Shown here in pieces: positions 20,894-30,069 of a stretch of 64,000 bases of DNA. This stretch comes from a virus. The stretch spans positions 60,015-124,014 of the IMG/VR virus record IMGVR_UViG_3300024502_000011, one strand, 5' to 3'. The notes beneath the pieces were generated by a model that had not been told where the DNA came from, did not search any database, and saw only the letters and a list, made by a program, of their open reading frames with translations. A program made the position numbers and the translations under genes. Within the stretch, counting starts at the first letter, position 1. Each line of letters begins with the position of its first letter.

Positions 20894-22258
20894 TTACTTA
20901 GAAGTTCTGGAAATAACGTCTAGATAACGCTTCATTGAAGAATCAATATTCTTTTCTTCTTCAATGGTAGGTTCAACAACATCTTCCATAACTAGTTTCT
21001 TAGTTTCTGTTGCATCTTTCTTATTGCAATGTGCTTCACGAAGAGTTTCTAGTTTCTTTCTAAATTCATCTTCGTTAGTAAATTCAACAGTTTCGCTTAG
21101 AGAAACTAATAGCTCGCTATCAACTAGTGTTAATCCAGCAACAGCTTCAGAAACAATCTTATTCTTTCTTAGTGCGTTGATTTCATTTACTAGCTTTGCA
21201 TTTTCAGACATTAGACTATCTAATTGTTCATTAGCTTCTTCTAATTCTGAAACTGCCTTTTCAGCAATATCAATCTTTTCTTCTGGAACGGAAATATTGT
21301 GAGTTTCGAATAGGGCTTTTAGACCGGATAGGAAGTCTTCAAATAATTCATTCTTTAGACCATTTGTAATTGCAACTTCATTTTCCTTGATCCAGTTTTC
21401 AACAACATATGAGATATACATATCTGTTGTTGATTCAACTTTTTCTTGGATAGCTTTTGTGGTTTCGGCTAACTTAGTATTATATTCTTCTTTAATTTCA
21501 GCAACTTTTTCTGCAACCTTAACATTAACTGCTGATTCGAAAATTGTTGCAGCCTTTGTCTTGAATTCTTCTGAAAGTTCTGTTTGTTCTGCGAATAGTT
21601 CAGTGAAGTTAACGTCAGCAATATCAAAATAAGTTTCTTCCTTCATGCTGATAACTGCTGAAGTACCTTTTAATGAAGGGCTTGTCTTCTTCATTTCATT
21701 AGCTTTACGCTTTGCTTCACCTTTATCAAGAGCAGTTACAACAGCAGTCTTAACTGTTGAAGTTCCCTTCTTGAATGTAATTGTGAAAGTTTGAGTTTCT
21801 TGAAGATTTTCTACATCTTCTTCAATAGCTTCTTCCTTCATTTCTTCTTCGTCTTCTTCTTCATCTTCATCATCTTCTTTTTCAGACTTAGAATAAGCTT
21901 CCTTCATGTCTTCTTCTTTTTCGTCTTCTTTTTCTTTCTTATCCATCATCTTCTTGATAAGCTTCTTATCTTCTTCTTCATCTTCATGCTTTTCTTCTTT
22001 AACAACTGCTGCAACAGCACCCTTCATTTCGATTGATTTTGCTGCTGAAGTGTTATTGTCACCTTCTTTTGAAGACTTAGTAGAACCAGTTTCTGCTGAT
22101 GCATCTGATGGCTTTGTTGTTGGAACAGGCATCTGTGTCATACCTTTTGAATAATCTGGTAATGCATCGGTTGGACTTACAACTGCTGGACCCAAATCGT
22201 GCTTTTCTTCAGTGATTGGATTTAACATATTTAAAATTTGTTGTTCAAGTGATGGCAT
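20894..22258 (-). CDS. gp22: Prohead core scaffold protein gp22
   Basis: 454 residues, much longer than T4 gp22 (269). Layout: Pro/Ser/Thr-rich N-terminus (1-80); highly charged Glu/Asp/Lys region (about 85-150); a small inserted-looking beta-rich domain (about 155-205, starting FTITFKKGTSTV); then a long helical scaffold part (about 215-420) with KIVSEAVAGLT. It forms the internal core around which gp23 assembles and is then degraded by gp21. Order and orientation gp21-gp22-gp23 confirm the call. Confidence 0.9.
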   Translation of the reverse strand: MPSLEQQILNMLNPITEEKHDLGPAVVSPTDALPDYSKGMTQMPVPTTKPSDASAETGSTKSSKEGDNNTSAAKSIEMKGAVAAVVKEEKHEDEEEDKKLIKKMMDKKEKEDEKEEDMKEAYSKSEKEDDEDEEEDEEEMKEEAIEEDVENLQETQTFTITFKKGTSTVKTAVVTALDKGEAKRKANEMKKTSPSLKGTSAVISMKEETYFDIADVNFTELFAEQTELSEEFKTKAATIFESAVNVKVAEKVAEIKEEYNTKLAETTKAIQEKVESTTDMYISYVVENWIKENEVAITNGLKNELFEDFLSGLKALFETHNISVPEEKIDIAEKAVSELEEANEQLDSLMSENAKLVNEINALRKNKIVSEAVAGLTLVDSELLVSLSETVEFTNEDEFRKKLETLREAHCNKKDATETKKLVMEDVVEPTIEEEKNIDSSMKRYLDVISRTSK

Positions 22259-22277
22259 TTAAAACTCCTTTTTTAAT

Positions 22278-22285
22278 TATTTATC
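22278..22285 (-). promoter_or_regulatory. Variant late promoter of gp22
   Basis: GATAAATA on the minus strand, 19 bases ahead of the gp22 start; AAGGAG lies between. It differs from the T4 consensus at the first base. Confidence 0.5.
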
Positions 22286-22289
22286 TGAA

Positions 22290-22955
22290 TTAAATTTTTG
22301 TTAATTTTTCCATGAACTTATTGAAAGCTTCTAGTCTTAATTGTTCAGATAATTCTGACTTTTTGACTGAATATGAATCTTCTACGATATCTTTAATTTC
22401 TGTTAATTCTGATTCCTTAAAGATACCATTATCATAGATCCATTCTTTACCTTCCATGATTCCACGAACAAATGCAGAAGTACAGCTAGGATCTGCAACA
22501 ATATCACCAGCAGTTGCTAAGTGATAATCGTCCTGAACAATAGCTGATTCTCTCATTTGTTTAATAGAACCAATACCTCTAGTAGACATTCCTAATTGTG
22601 CGCCTTCATCAATAAAGTTCTTGACAATTTTACCAAAAGGAGTATCTAAAATTTTAGCCTTACCAATAAATTGGTTGCCTTCTTGTCTTAGAGACTTAAT
22701 GATATGTGATACTCTATCTAAATTAATTTGAGGATTTTCTGGGTGACCTAATTCACCAAATGCACGATTTTTAGCAATACTTTCTTCGCTATAACGTGCA
22801 ACTTCTCTTTCTAGAATATGACGTGGATAAATTCTTTTATTTCTATTTTCTGTTTCAGCTTCTAGAAACACACCTTCAACATAATAATCTTTCTTGCCGT
22901 TAGATTCTTCTGTTAAGAATGATATGCTATTAATTTCTTCTACAATTAACTTCAT
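22290..22955 (-). CDS. gp21: Prohead protease gp21
   Basis: 221 residues (T4 gp21 has 212). Herpes-type serine protease: FGELGHPENPQI with His71 and GMSTRG with Ser124 correspond to the catalytic His and Ser of T4 gp21. It cleaves the scaffold and capsid N-termini at L/I-x-E sites during maturation. The start follows the preceding small core gene by one base. Confidence 0.94.
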   Translation of the reverse strand: MKLIVEEINSISFLTEESNGKKDYYVEGVFLEAETENRNKRIYPRHILEREVARYSEESIAKNRAFGELGHPENPQINLDRVSHIIKSLRQEGNQFIGKAKILDTPFGKIVKNFIDEGAQLGMSTRGIGSIKQMRESAIVQDDYHLATAGDIVADPSCTSAFVRGIMEGKEWIYDNGIFKESELTEIKDIVEDSYSVKKSELSEQLRLEAFNKFMEKLTKI

Positions 22956-22956
22956 T

Positions 22957-23112
22957 TTATTCCTTCTCTGGTTGTGCGAATAATGAAGAAGCTATTTCAG
23001 CTTTCTTTGTATCTAATGCTGCACTTAATTTGGTTTGTAAAGTGTTATATACCAAATCACGAAACATTGTAGCTTTTCCTGCTAGAGCTAATTGTGTAAA
23101 ATTATTTTCCAT
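22957..23112 (-). CDS. 51-residue prohead core protein (gp67/gp68 position)
   Basis: Short gene between gp20 and gp21, where T4 and marine relatives carry the small core proteins gp67 and gp68. The peptide starts MENNFTQLALAGKATMFRDLV, is helical, and contains a conserved-looking AALDTKKAEIASSLF segment that fits small core proteins as I recall them from marine phages. ATG at 23112 follows AAAGGT; the TAA (22957-22959) abuts the gp21 start. A late promoter lies just upstream. Confidence 0.75.
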   Translation of the reverse strand: MENNFTQLALAGKATMFRDLVYNTLQTKLSAALDTKKAEIASSLFAQPEKE

Positions 23113-23127
23113 AAAATAACCTTTAAT

Positions 23128-23135
23128 TATTTATA
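23128..23135 (-). promoter_or_regulatory. T4-type late promoter of the core protein-gp21 pair
   Basis: TATAAATA on the minus strand, just after the gp20 stop and 15 bases ahead of the core gene start. Confidence 0.8.
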
Positions 23136-23137
23136 AT

Positions 23138-24778
23138 TTAGTAACTTTTAATTCCTGAAGCACCACCAGGACCACTGGTTCTTACTATATCAGGAATGTC
23201 TAATGTTTTATCTGGATGAGATGAATCATCTTTCTTTTGCTTTGCTGGTGCTGTTTTAGTAGCTGGTTGCCCAGATGTACCATTAACAGCAGCTTCTTGT
23301 TCTGGTGTAACTAGTTCACCAGTTTCAATTTCTTGTTTGATTTGTTCATCCATCATTTCAATAGTTTTTTCATCTTGTTTAAAAATATGTGTTCTAACAT
23401 ATCTGTTAGAGAAATATTTTCCAACAAATGGTTCTAAGTCTTGTGCAATCTGAATTCTTTCTCTTAATACTTCAATATTTTTATTTTCAGTAAAATAAGA
23501 ATCTTTTGCAAATTCATATCTAATATTCTGACGAATCTTAGGCCAATCAGACTTAGAAATATAACCCTTTAATACTAACTGGGTATATAACAAATCATCA
23601 AATAACATTGTGAATCGTGAACGTAGATTCTCAATAAATTTGAAAAATTTCAATTCATCTCTTGAAATTTCTGATGCACGTCCAAGGTTAAATCCTTCAC
23701 CTTGCTGCATTCTTGAAATAGGTACATTTAGTGACTTAAAAAGTTTTTCTTGGAAATACTTTACGTCTTCAATATCAGAAAGATTTTTTCCACCTTCTAA
23801 TGTTGAAATTTCAGTTCCTCTTGCACCTTCTCTGCGTGGTAACCAATAATCTTCAAGCATTGAATAATGCTTTTTATCATCACGCATTTCGCCTGTTGCT
23901 GGATCGTAAATCAACTTATTTCTAAATTGACCCATGATATCTTTCATGTATTGTTCAGCTTTTAGTTTTGGTAATGTACCAACATCAATGTAGAAAATTC
24001 TACGTTCCGGTGCACGAACTAGTCTGTAAATAACCAGAGCGTCTTCCATCATTCTTAGTTGATTTAATGGTTTAATAGCCTTATGTAAATGACTTAGCAC
24101 CATATTTCTTGTATTATCTACAAGACCAGAATGTACATAACAGATACTATCTGTAGTAATTCTCATTCCATGATTACTTTGTGGTGCATTTGAAACAATA
24201 CCTTGATCATTATAGACGTAATATTCATCTTTAACATCTACTAATGGAACACCATATTGAGAAATTTTCTTTTCAATTTCTCTAACTTTTCTAATATTTC
24301 TTGGGTCGATGTATCTTAGTTCTTTTAAACCTTCTTCTGGTTTTGATACATCAATAATCTTGTGAAAATATAGTCTTCCATCTACATACCAACGACGAAA
24401 AATTTCTACAGAATTTTGAGTAAAATCAAGCATATTTAAAATGCTTTGGAATTCTGTTTGTATAATCTTCTTAGTTTTATTGTCGTATGGTAGATTGTCT
24501 GTTAAAACTTTAATTGGTGAATTATTATCTTCTACAACAATAGATTCATTAACAATATCATTAATTGCTTGTTCTGTTTCGGGATGGAACGACATTTCAC
24601 GATAACGATTGATAAGATCATTTTCGTTCTTGGCATTTCCATCTAAATCAATGTAACTACCAGTAATACCACCAGCAGAAACAGTCATAGCTCCATCTGT
24701 GTTCGTTGGAATGGCGAACGATGGAGTCTCTTCTTTTTTCTTACGTCCTATTTGGAAACCGAATAATTCAATTGGCAT
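23138..24778 (-). CDS. gp20: Portal vertex protein gp20
   Basis: 546 residues (T4 gp20 has 524). Conserved stretches include RYREMSFHPETEQAINDIVNE, RLYFHKIIDV, SHLHKAIKPLNQLRMMEDALV and the RAPERRIFYIDVG block, with LARQ-like GRASEISRDELKFFKFIENLR near 370. It forms the dodecameric DNA channel and nucleates prohead assembly. The C-terminus is Ala/Lys/Gly-rich and variable. Confidence 0.97.
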   Translation of the reverse strand: MPIELFGFQIGRKKKEETPSFAIPTNTDGAMTVSAGGITGSYIDLDGNAKNENDLINRYREMSFHPETEQAINDIVNESIVVEDNNSPIKVLTDNLPYDNKTKKIIQTEFQSILNMLDFTQNSVEIFRRWYVDGRLYFHKIIDVSKPEEGLKELRYIDPRNIRKVREIEKKISQYGVPLVDVKDEYYVYNDQGIVSNAPQSNHGMRITTDSICYVHSGLVDNTRNMVLSHLHKAIKPLNQLRMMEDALVIYRLVRAPERRIFYIDVGTLPKLKAEQYMKDIMGQFRNKLIYDPATGEMRDDKKHYSMLEDYWLPRREGARGTEISTLEGGKNLSDIEDVKYFQEKLFKSLNVPISRMQQGEGFNLGRASEISRDELKFFKFIENLRSRFTMLFDDLLYTQLVLKGYISKSDWPKIRQNIRYEFAKDSYFTENKNIEVLRERIQIAQDLEPFVGKYFSNRYVRTHIFKQDEKTIEMMDEQIKQEIETGELVTPEQEAAVNGTSGQPATKTAPAKQKKDDSSHPDKTLDIPDIVRTSGPGGASGIKSY

Positions 24779-24789
24779 AGTAATATATA

Positions 24790-24812
24790 GGGGAGGCTAA
24801 AATAGCCTCCCC
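24790..24812 (-). terminator. Strong hairpin between gp19 and gp20
   Basis: GGGGAGGCTA (24790-24799), loop AAA, TAGCCTCCCC (24803-24812), a perfect 10-bp stem. On the minus strand it is followed by TATATATTAC, not a T run, so it may act as a partial terminator or as an RNA-stabilising 3' end for the tail-tube message while allowing read-through to gp20. Confidence 0.6.
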
Positions 24813-24823
24813 AATTAGTTTAA

Positions 24824-25393
24824 TTAAAGAGCAAGTGAACCAGTTGTTCCATCAGTTGATGGAACTGATTCCCACCATTGATATTGGAATTCACATGTAT
24901 AAGTTTCAATTGAGTTGTTATTTTCCCAACTTAGATCAATTGCACTTACGTTTGTTGGAAATGCTCCTATGAAATTTACAACTTTTAATACATCTCCAGC
25001 TTTGCCATATTGCTTAACTAGTAAATTTACACCATAACCATTGTTAGCAATTGTTTGTGGAATGCGAGTATTTCCGGCGTGGCTGTTCAATGCATTCATC
25101 CAATTTTCAAGAGAATTTCTAATAGCAAAATCTTCATCATTTAGAATTGTTACTGTCCATGAGTCAAAAGTTCTGTCTCCAGGAACCTTAACTTTTCTTC
25201 CGAAATAACTTAGTTCAATATTACCAAGTGTGCTTGCTGGAAGATTTGCTGCCTGACACATGAAAGTTGCTTTTCTACCTGCATTTGCTCCATTCGCAAC
25301 AAATGTTGGAAAATTTAACGTTACTTCAAATAGGGTAGGACGTGCGCCCTGTCCAACCATTTGAGAGCGGAAATCAGTTAGATTGAAAGGCAT
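24824..25393 (-). CDS. gp19: Tail tube protein gp19
   Basis: 189 residues (T4 gp19 has 163). It opens NLTDFRSQMVGQGARPTLFE, followed by FMCQAANLPASTLGNIELSYFGRK and DEDFAIRNSLENWMNALN, the tail-tube fold. It polymerises inside the gp18 sheath. It has its own late promoter and a 3' hairpin, consistent with very high expression. Order gp17-gp18-gp19-gp20 is T4-like. Confidence 0.95.
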   Translation of the reverse strand: MPFNLTDFRSQMVGQGARPTLFEVTLNFPTFVANGANAGRKATFMCQAANLPASTLGNIELSYFGRKVKVPGDRTFDSWTVTILNDEDFAIRNSLENWMNALNSHAGNTRIPQTIANNGYGVNLLVKQYGKAGDVLKVVNFIGAFPTNVSAIDLSWENNNSIETYTCEFQYQWWESVPSTDGTTGSLAL

Positions 25394-25415
25394 TTAATAT
25401 ATTTCTCCTATTTCC

Positions 25416-25423
25416 TATTTATA
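25416..25423 (-). promoter_or_regulatory. T4-type late promoter of gp19
   Basis: TATAAATA on the minus strand, 22 bases ahead of the gp19 start; AGGAGAAA follows as ribosome-binding site. Confidence 0.82.
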
Positions 25424-27352
25424 TTAGAACTTACCAACAATTTCTTCAAATGCAACACCAGTGCGAACTGCAACGAAGTTTAGTTGGATAAAGTTGATTG
25501 AACGAGCAGGTTTGATATAGATATCACCAACAAATTCATTTCTGTCAATGACTTCTGGAGTATTATTTGTTGTGTCGCAAACAACTCTGAAATCATAGAT
25601 TCCTCTACGTCCTTGAATATCTCTTAGATATGGTTCAACTAAGTTAACGAATGATGCTCTTGTGAAATCATCGTTAAGTTCGAATAATGTATATTTAGAT
25701 GCTGTTGCAATTGCCTTTTCAAGAATAATGAAAAGTCTACGAACATTGATTCTATCAAAAGCTGATGGCTTCTTTAATAGAGTCTTATCACCGAAAAGAA
25801 CAATACCCTGTCCTGGGAATGTTGTTACTGGATTAATACCAACAACATATAGAGAATCACGTTGTGCTTCTGTTGGATTCCATGCAGACTTAATAGCATT
25901 CTTGACAATACCACGATTAAATCCTGCTGGTGAGAACCAAGCATCTCTTTCTAGATCTGTTCTTACACATAGTCCAGCAATATCAGCATTAAATGGAATC
26001 CAACGGAAAGTATCGTTGTACTTATCATACTGATATTTCCAACCAGAATCCATAATTGCATAAGATGAAGATTGTAGAACATTTCTATATGCAACAACAT
26101 TTGTTGTTGGATCTGATGCACTAACAACATCAACATAACGTGGAGAAACTACTGCAATTACATCTTTTCTTGATTCACAAATGTTGTTAATTACATAATT
26201 TGCTACTGCATATTCTGTTGCTGCAATAGAACCAACTGATGCTCCAACTACAGGAGGACAAATTGCAAATGAAATATCAACTTCATCAGCATTTGCAAAT
26301 AAATCCCAACCTGTCTGTAAATCACCATTTGTTGCAGTACCATCTAGACCACCAGCTAAACTGGTTGTAATACTTAAACCAGAGAAGTTAGTTACTGTGT
26401 TAAAATCAGATGTTGCTACTGAACCCCAAGCTGGTGAAGCTGAAACTGGATGATCCATCCAATAAACATAATTTGAACTTCTAGAAATTGCTGTTGCATA
26501 ATAAATTGAATTATTTGCACTGTCTTTTGCATCTGATGCGATTGATAAGAATGCAAATTTTTCTAGAACAGTACCTTTTGTTCCTGTCCAAACACCATCT
26601 TCGTCAACTACAACAACGTGGATTTCGTCATTTGAACCATCTCTTGCTGCAACATAATCAGATGTTCCAGGTGCCTGAGAAAATTCATCTGAATATTCCC
26701 AACGTGCTGAAGAAATTGAAGCATCATCAATTGCAGTTGATGAGAATGCTGCATTAACAGTTAATGATGTGTTGCTTGCAATTGCTGTAATTTTTCTTTC
26801 AATTCCACTAACTGTGATATATGAACCAACAGTTAATTCTGTTGTGAATGATGTTCCAGTACCTGTAACAGTTGTAGATGATGCTAAAACGTCTACTGTT
26901 CCTGTAATGCTTGTATCTGAAAATAAACTTCCAGCAGGACAAATAGAAACTTTTAAGCTATTACCTAAAATTCCTGGATATTTTGCTGCCCATGAACCAA
27001 CAGAACCTTGTCCTGTTGAATATCCTGCTTCATATGCAGCAAGATTTTTAATTAATAAACCAGCACCATCAGATGTTGCATTTCTAGCTGCTGAACCAAC
27101 AATTCTAGCAACTTTTAGATTATTGCTGTATGATAAGAAATTTGCGCCTTGAAAGAAGGTAGTTGCGTTTGTAGAATTTGGTTTGCCAAATTTGTTAACA
27201 AGAGTTTTTTCTGTATCAACTAGTGTAACAACTTCTACTGGACCCCATTGAAATTCTCCAACTAACGCACCACCAGTTGTTCCAACTGCTGGAATAATTG
27301 TAGTTAGATCAATTTCACTTACGCTAACTCCAGGGGAAATGCGAAAAGCCAT
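25424..27352 (-). CDS. gp18: Contractile tail sheath protein gp18
   Basis: 642 residues (T4 gp18 has 659). N-terminus RISPGVSVSEIDLTTIIPAVGTTGGALVGEF is typical of phage sheaths; the C-terminal half, with RDAWFSPAGFNRGIV and the LLKKPSAFDRINVRRLF segment, is the conserved domain that hooks subunits together. A surface-exposed middle part (about residues 160-330) is variable and Ser/Thr/Ala-rich. Strong Shine-Dalgarno AAGGAGAAA and a late promoter upstream. Confidence 0.97.
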   Translation of the reverse strand: MAFRISPGVSVSEIDLTTIIPAVGTTGGALVGEFQWGPVEVVTLVDTEKTLVNKFGKPNSTNATTFFQGANFLSYSNNLKVARIVGSAARNATSDGAGLLIKNLAAYEAGYSTGQGSVGSWAAKYPGILGNSLKVSICPAGSLFSDTSITGTVDVLASSTTVTGTGTSFTTELTVGSYITVSGIERKITAIASNTSLTVNAAFSSTAIDDASISSARWEYSDEFSQAPGTSDYVAARDGSNDEIHVVVVDEDGVWTGTKGTVLEKFAFLSIASDAKDSANNSIYYATAISRSSNYVYWMDHPVSASPAWGSVATSDFNTVTNFSGLSITTSLAGGLDGTATNGDLQTGWDLFANADEVDISFAICPPVVGASVGSIAATEYAVANYVINNICESRKDVIAVVSPRYVDVVSASDPTTNVVAYRNVLQSSSYAIMDSGWKYQYDKYNDTFRWIPFNADIAGLCVRTDLERDAWFSPAGFNRGIVKNAIKSAWNPTEAQRDSLYVVGINPVTTFPGQGIVLFGDKTLLKKPSAFDRINVRRLFIILEKAIATASKYTLFELNDDFTRASFVNLVEPYLRDIQGRRGIYDFRVVCDTTNNTPEVIDRNEFVGDIYIKPARSINFIQLNFVAVRTGVAFEEIVGKF

Positions 27353-27396
27353 ATTTTTTCTCCTTAAAATTTTAGTCTATTTAGACTTTCAATTTT

Positions 27397-27404
27397 TATT
27401 TATA
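27397..27404 (-). promoter_or_regulatory. T4-type late promoter of gp18
   Basis: TATAAATA on the minus strand, about 44 bases ahead of the gp18 start. The leader holds a small hairpin AGTCTA/TAGACT before AAGGAG. Confidence 0.82.
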
Positions 27405-27416
27405 ATTTTGAAGTTT

Positions 27417-29042
27417 TCAGAAATAGTTTCTTTCAGCAACAAGTTCCCAAAAATCATTATTTGAATCACCTTCTATGAAGTGAGAATCAAAATCATTTGC
27501 CCCAAAAAAACCTGTTGGGAGTAAATCCCTATCCATAACTTCTTCTGTTTCTTTAATTAATTCCAATCGAATACTATTGTCAGTATATTCGGAGAAATTT
27601 TTCTGTGCAGATAACCAACCAAATAAAACCAAACACATAGCCAAATCATCATTGTAACCTTCTTCCGCACCATACTTCCCATCTGGATGTAGAACGAAAG
27701 TGGAAAGCTCACTAATTAAATCAAAATCATTTAAAACAATTTTTCCACCTTCAACTAATGTTTTCATATTAGAACAACCTAATCTTTTTGTTGTTCTAGT
27801 TGTTCTAATACCTCTTCTAAATTTATCAGAAGAAAATCCTGTGGTTAAAATTTGATCGTTGGTATTATTTACAGATAAAATATTTTCATAATTTAAATCA
27901 TGAAATAAAATGTCAACAATTTGTCCACCAACGTCATTAATTTCAACTAATACCTGTGCTTCATTATATTTTTTTGCTGCTGTATTAATAATGGCTGGAT
28001 ATGCCATTGGTACAATATCATTTCTTTTAAATGTAGCAACAACTCTGTATGGAATTTGAGACACATTTAAAATAATGAATGCTGAATAATTTTTACCAAC
28101 ACCTCTAGCAACATCAACCATCATGAAATATTTTTGATTTTTTTGTGGTTCTTCAAATATTTTAAAGCCATCTTTTGTATGTAAAGCGTCAGTAAATCTT
28201 AATGACCTTAATGTTTCTGCTTTAATTAGTGTATCTGCTGAACCAAGAAACTCATTTCCATATTCTTGTCTGAATCCAGATTCGGTTAAAGTGGAAATCA
28301 TTTGTTCTTTCCACTTTTCATCTCTACCTGGAACATCTGACCAATGAACTTCTATTGGGAAGAATTCATTTCTTTTTTCTGTTGCGTCTTTGTAAATTCT
28401 ATAAAATAAATTAAGTCCTCTTGGTGTAGAAGAAATAATAACTTTTGAAGATGTACCAGAAGAAACTACAGGGAAAGTAGATGTGAAAAATTCATCAGCA
28501 CCTTCAACGAATGCAAATTCATCAAGATATAGAAGATTACACATGAATCCACGAATTGATGAAGATGAAGTAGAAGAAGCAATAATTCTAGAATTGTTTC
28601 CTAATTCAATTGAACCTTTATTAAATGTAGTAGCTCCAGGTTGTAAGAAAAATGGAATTGTTTTATATGCTGTAACAATTTTAGAAAGAATTTCTCTTGC
28701 AACAGCACCTTTGTTTGCTAGAATTGCTACTGTTTTATCAGCATTAAAGAATACATACCATAAAATATATGATGAAATAGTGATAGTTTTGCCAGATTGT
28801 CTACCTGACAAAATTACACTATGCCTATTGTTATGAACAGATTCTACAATATTTTTTTGATAAGTTCTTAAATTTAATGGAACAAGACCTTTATCAATTG
28901 TATTAACTTGAATATATTTCTCAATAAAATAAATTGGATCTTGAGAACAACGAATATATTCTTGAACCTGTTCTTGACTGTAATTTTCAACAATACCAGC
29001 AGCTTTAACTGCTGGATCTTTATAATATGGTGTATTATTCAT
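27417..29042 (-). CDS. gp17: Terminase large subunit gp17
   Basis: 541 residues (T4 gp17 has 610). Packaging ATPase: Walker A SGRQSGKT (79-86), Walker B LLYLDEFAF near 170, coupling motif SSTPRG. Nuclease domain acidic residues in MMVDVARG near 310, VEINDVGGQ and DDLAMCLVLF. It pumps DNA through gp20 and cuts concatemers. No small terminase gene (gp16) is recognisable in the window. Confidence 0.97.
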   Translation of the reverse strand: MNNTPYYKDPAVKAAGIVENYSQEQVQEYIRCSQDPIYFIEKYIQVNTIDKGLVPLNLRTYQKNIVESVHNNRHSVILSGRQSGKTITISSYILWYVFFNADKTVAILANKGAVAREILSKIVTAYKTIPFFLQPGATTFNKGSIELGNNSRIIASSTSSSSIRGFMCNLLYLDEFAFVEGADEFFTSTFPVVSSGTSSKVIISSTPRGLNLFYRIYKDATEKRNEFFPIEVHWSDVPGRDEKWKEQMISTLTESGFRQEYGNEFLGSADTLIKAETLRSLRFTDALHTKDGFKIFEEPQKNQKYFMMVDVARGVGKNYSAFIILNVSQIPYRVVATFKRNDIVPMAYPAIINTAAKKYNEAQVLVEINDVGGQIVDILFHDLNYENILSVNNTNDQILTTGFSSDKFRRGIRTTRTTKRLGCSNMKTLVEGGKIVLNDFDLISELSTFVLHPDGKYGAEEGYNDDLAMCLVLFGWLSAQKNFSEYTDNSIRLELIKETEEVMDRDLLPTGFFGANDFDSHFIEGDSNNDFWELVAERNYF

Positions 29043-29048
29043 TCAAAA

Positions 29049-29699
29049 TTAAATATAACGTCTAAAGACTAATGTAAATTCCTGAGCTGTTGATTGATTT
29101 AATGCTGTGCCGCCAGAATTAACTGAAACTAATTTTAAGAATCTAACACCAGATAATGCACCAAATGGTAAATTAACATAAGATGAAGCAGTTACTGGAT
29201 AAGATAATTTTGCATTAGCTTCATTATATACTGTATAATAATTATCTGCTTGTGCAGTGGAAGTTACAGTAATTGTTACTGCTGTATTATAATCACCAGT
29301 TGCGGTGTTTGATACAGAAATAGTTCCTGAAACCATTTCAACTAACATTCTACCAGTTCCATTTGATGTTGTTGCATTTAAAACATTTGCTACAGCACCA
29401 CTAGAAAATGTAATTTGTGATTGTTTTAATCCATATTGTGATGCAAAAATAATATCATTTGGATTTGATTGTGATGCAGTATATGTAAATTCAACAAGAT
29501 AAGTTGAAATATTTGCATCCACACCACCTTGAAAACCAATACCATAGTTAGTTCCATTTGTATTTGTTGACCATGTTGAAGGTACAATAATACCAACTAA
29601 ACTACCTAAAGCATCTGGTTCTACAGCACCAGAAACAGAACTTCCTGATGCAATTGTTACTTTTCTGGTTACTAGACCATCATAAACGTTTCTTGACAT
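29049..29699 (-). CDS. Unknown virion-type beta-rich protein
   Basis: 216 residues, Ser/Thr/Gly/Val-rich with alternating hydrophobic pattern, start MSRNVYDGLVTRKVTIASG and end FTLVFRRYI, and no cysteine. It is preceded by AGGAGATTTT and a variant late promoter and followed six bases later by gp17, so it is co-transcribed with terminase. Likely a structural, perhaps fibre-associated or head-decoration protein; no family is recognised. Confidence 0.6.
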   Translation of the reverse strand: MSRNVYDGLVTRKVTIASGSSVSGAVEPDALGSLVGIIVPSTWSTNTNGTNYGIGFQGGVDANISTYLVEFTYTASQSNPNDIIFASQYGLKQSQITFSSGAVANVLNATTSNGTGRMLVEMVSGTISVSNTATGDYNTAVTITVTSTAQADNYYTVYNEANAKLSYPVTASSYVNLPFGALSGVRFLKLVSVNSGGTALNQSTAQEFTLVFRRYI

Positions 29700-29719
29700 T
29701 AAAATCTCCTAATATATTA

Positions 29720-29727
29720 TATTTATT
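29720..29727 (-). promoter_or_regulatory. Variant late promoter ahead of 29699
   Basis: AATAAATA on the minus strand, 20 bases before the start; one mismatch to the consensus in an A+T-rich region, so only moderate support. Confidence 0.4.
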
Positions 29728-30055
29728 AAATATTCCAAGGTGCAGGTTTATATACTAATGGTGGATTTTTTAAATTTTCTATTTGTGCAGCTAGAGAAGC
29801 ATCATAATTATCTACAACTTCTTGTGTAAGTGAAGAAACTGTCCAAGAAATTAAATCTTGCTTTGTTAGATTGTTATATTCTTTAAAATCATTTGGATCT
29901 GGATCTGACAGATTGATTGAACCGTAGGAATCTACAAAATATTCACCATCTAATGCACCTCTTCTCCATTCATAAGAAACAACTACATCTGTCATACTAT
30001 CTTGAATTGGTTTAACTTTAATTCCATTAAATTGCCATGTATATTCTACTGCCAT
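29726..30055 (-). CDS. Small conserved phage protein adjacent to the fibre gene
   Basis: 109 residues: AVEYTWQFNGIKVKPIQDSMTDVVV, then YEWRRGALDGEYFVDSYGSINL, then a helical C-terminus ending in NPPLVYKPAPWNI. This pattern (strand-rich start, GxY...G-S-I, and a proline/tryptophan end) recurs in small proteins encoded next to tail fibres in marine T4-like phages, as far as I recall. It may be a fibre chaperone or tip component; function unproven. Has AAAGGAT Shine-Dalgarno. Confidence 0.6.
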   Translation of the reverse strand: MAVEYTWQFNGIKVKPIQDSMTDVVVSYEWRRGALDGEYFVDSYGSINLSDPDPNDFKEYNNLTKQDLISWTVSSLTQEVVDNYDASLAAQIENLKNPPLVYKPAPWNI

Positions 30056-30069
30056 ATTTATCCTTTAAT

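Noticed and set aside
21791-22154. Plus-strand frames rich in Phe or Ser opposite gp22
   Set aside because: They are the complement of the Glu/Lys-rich region of gp22, which gives Ser/Phe-rich shadow frames.
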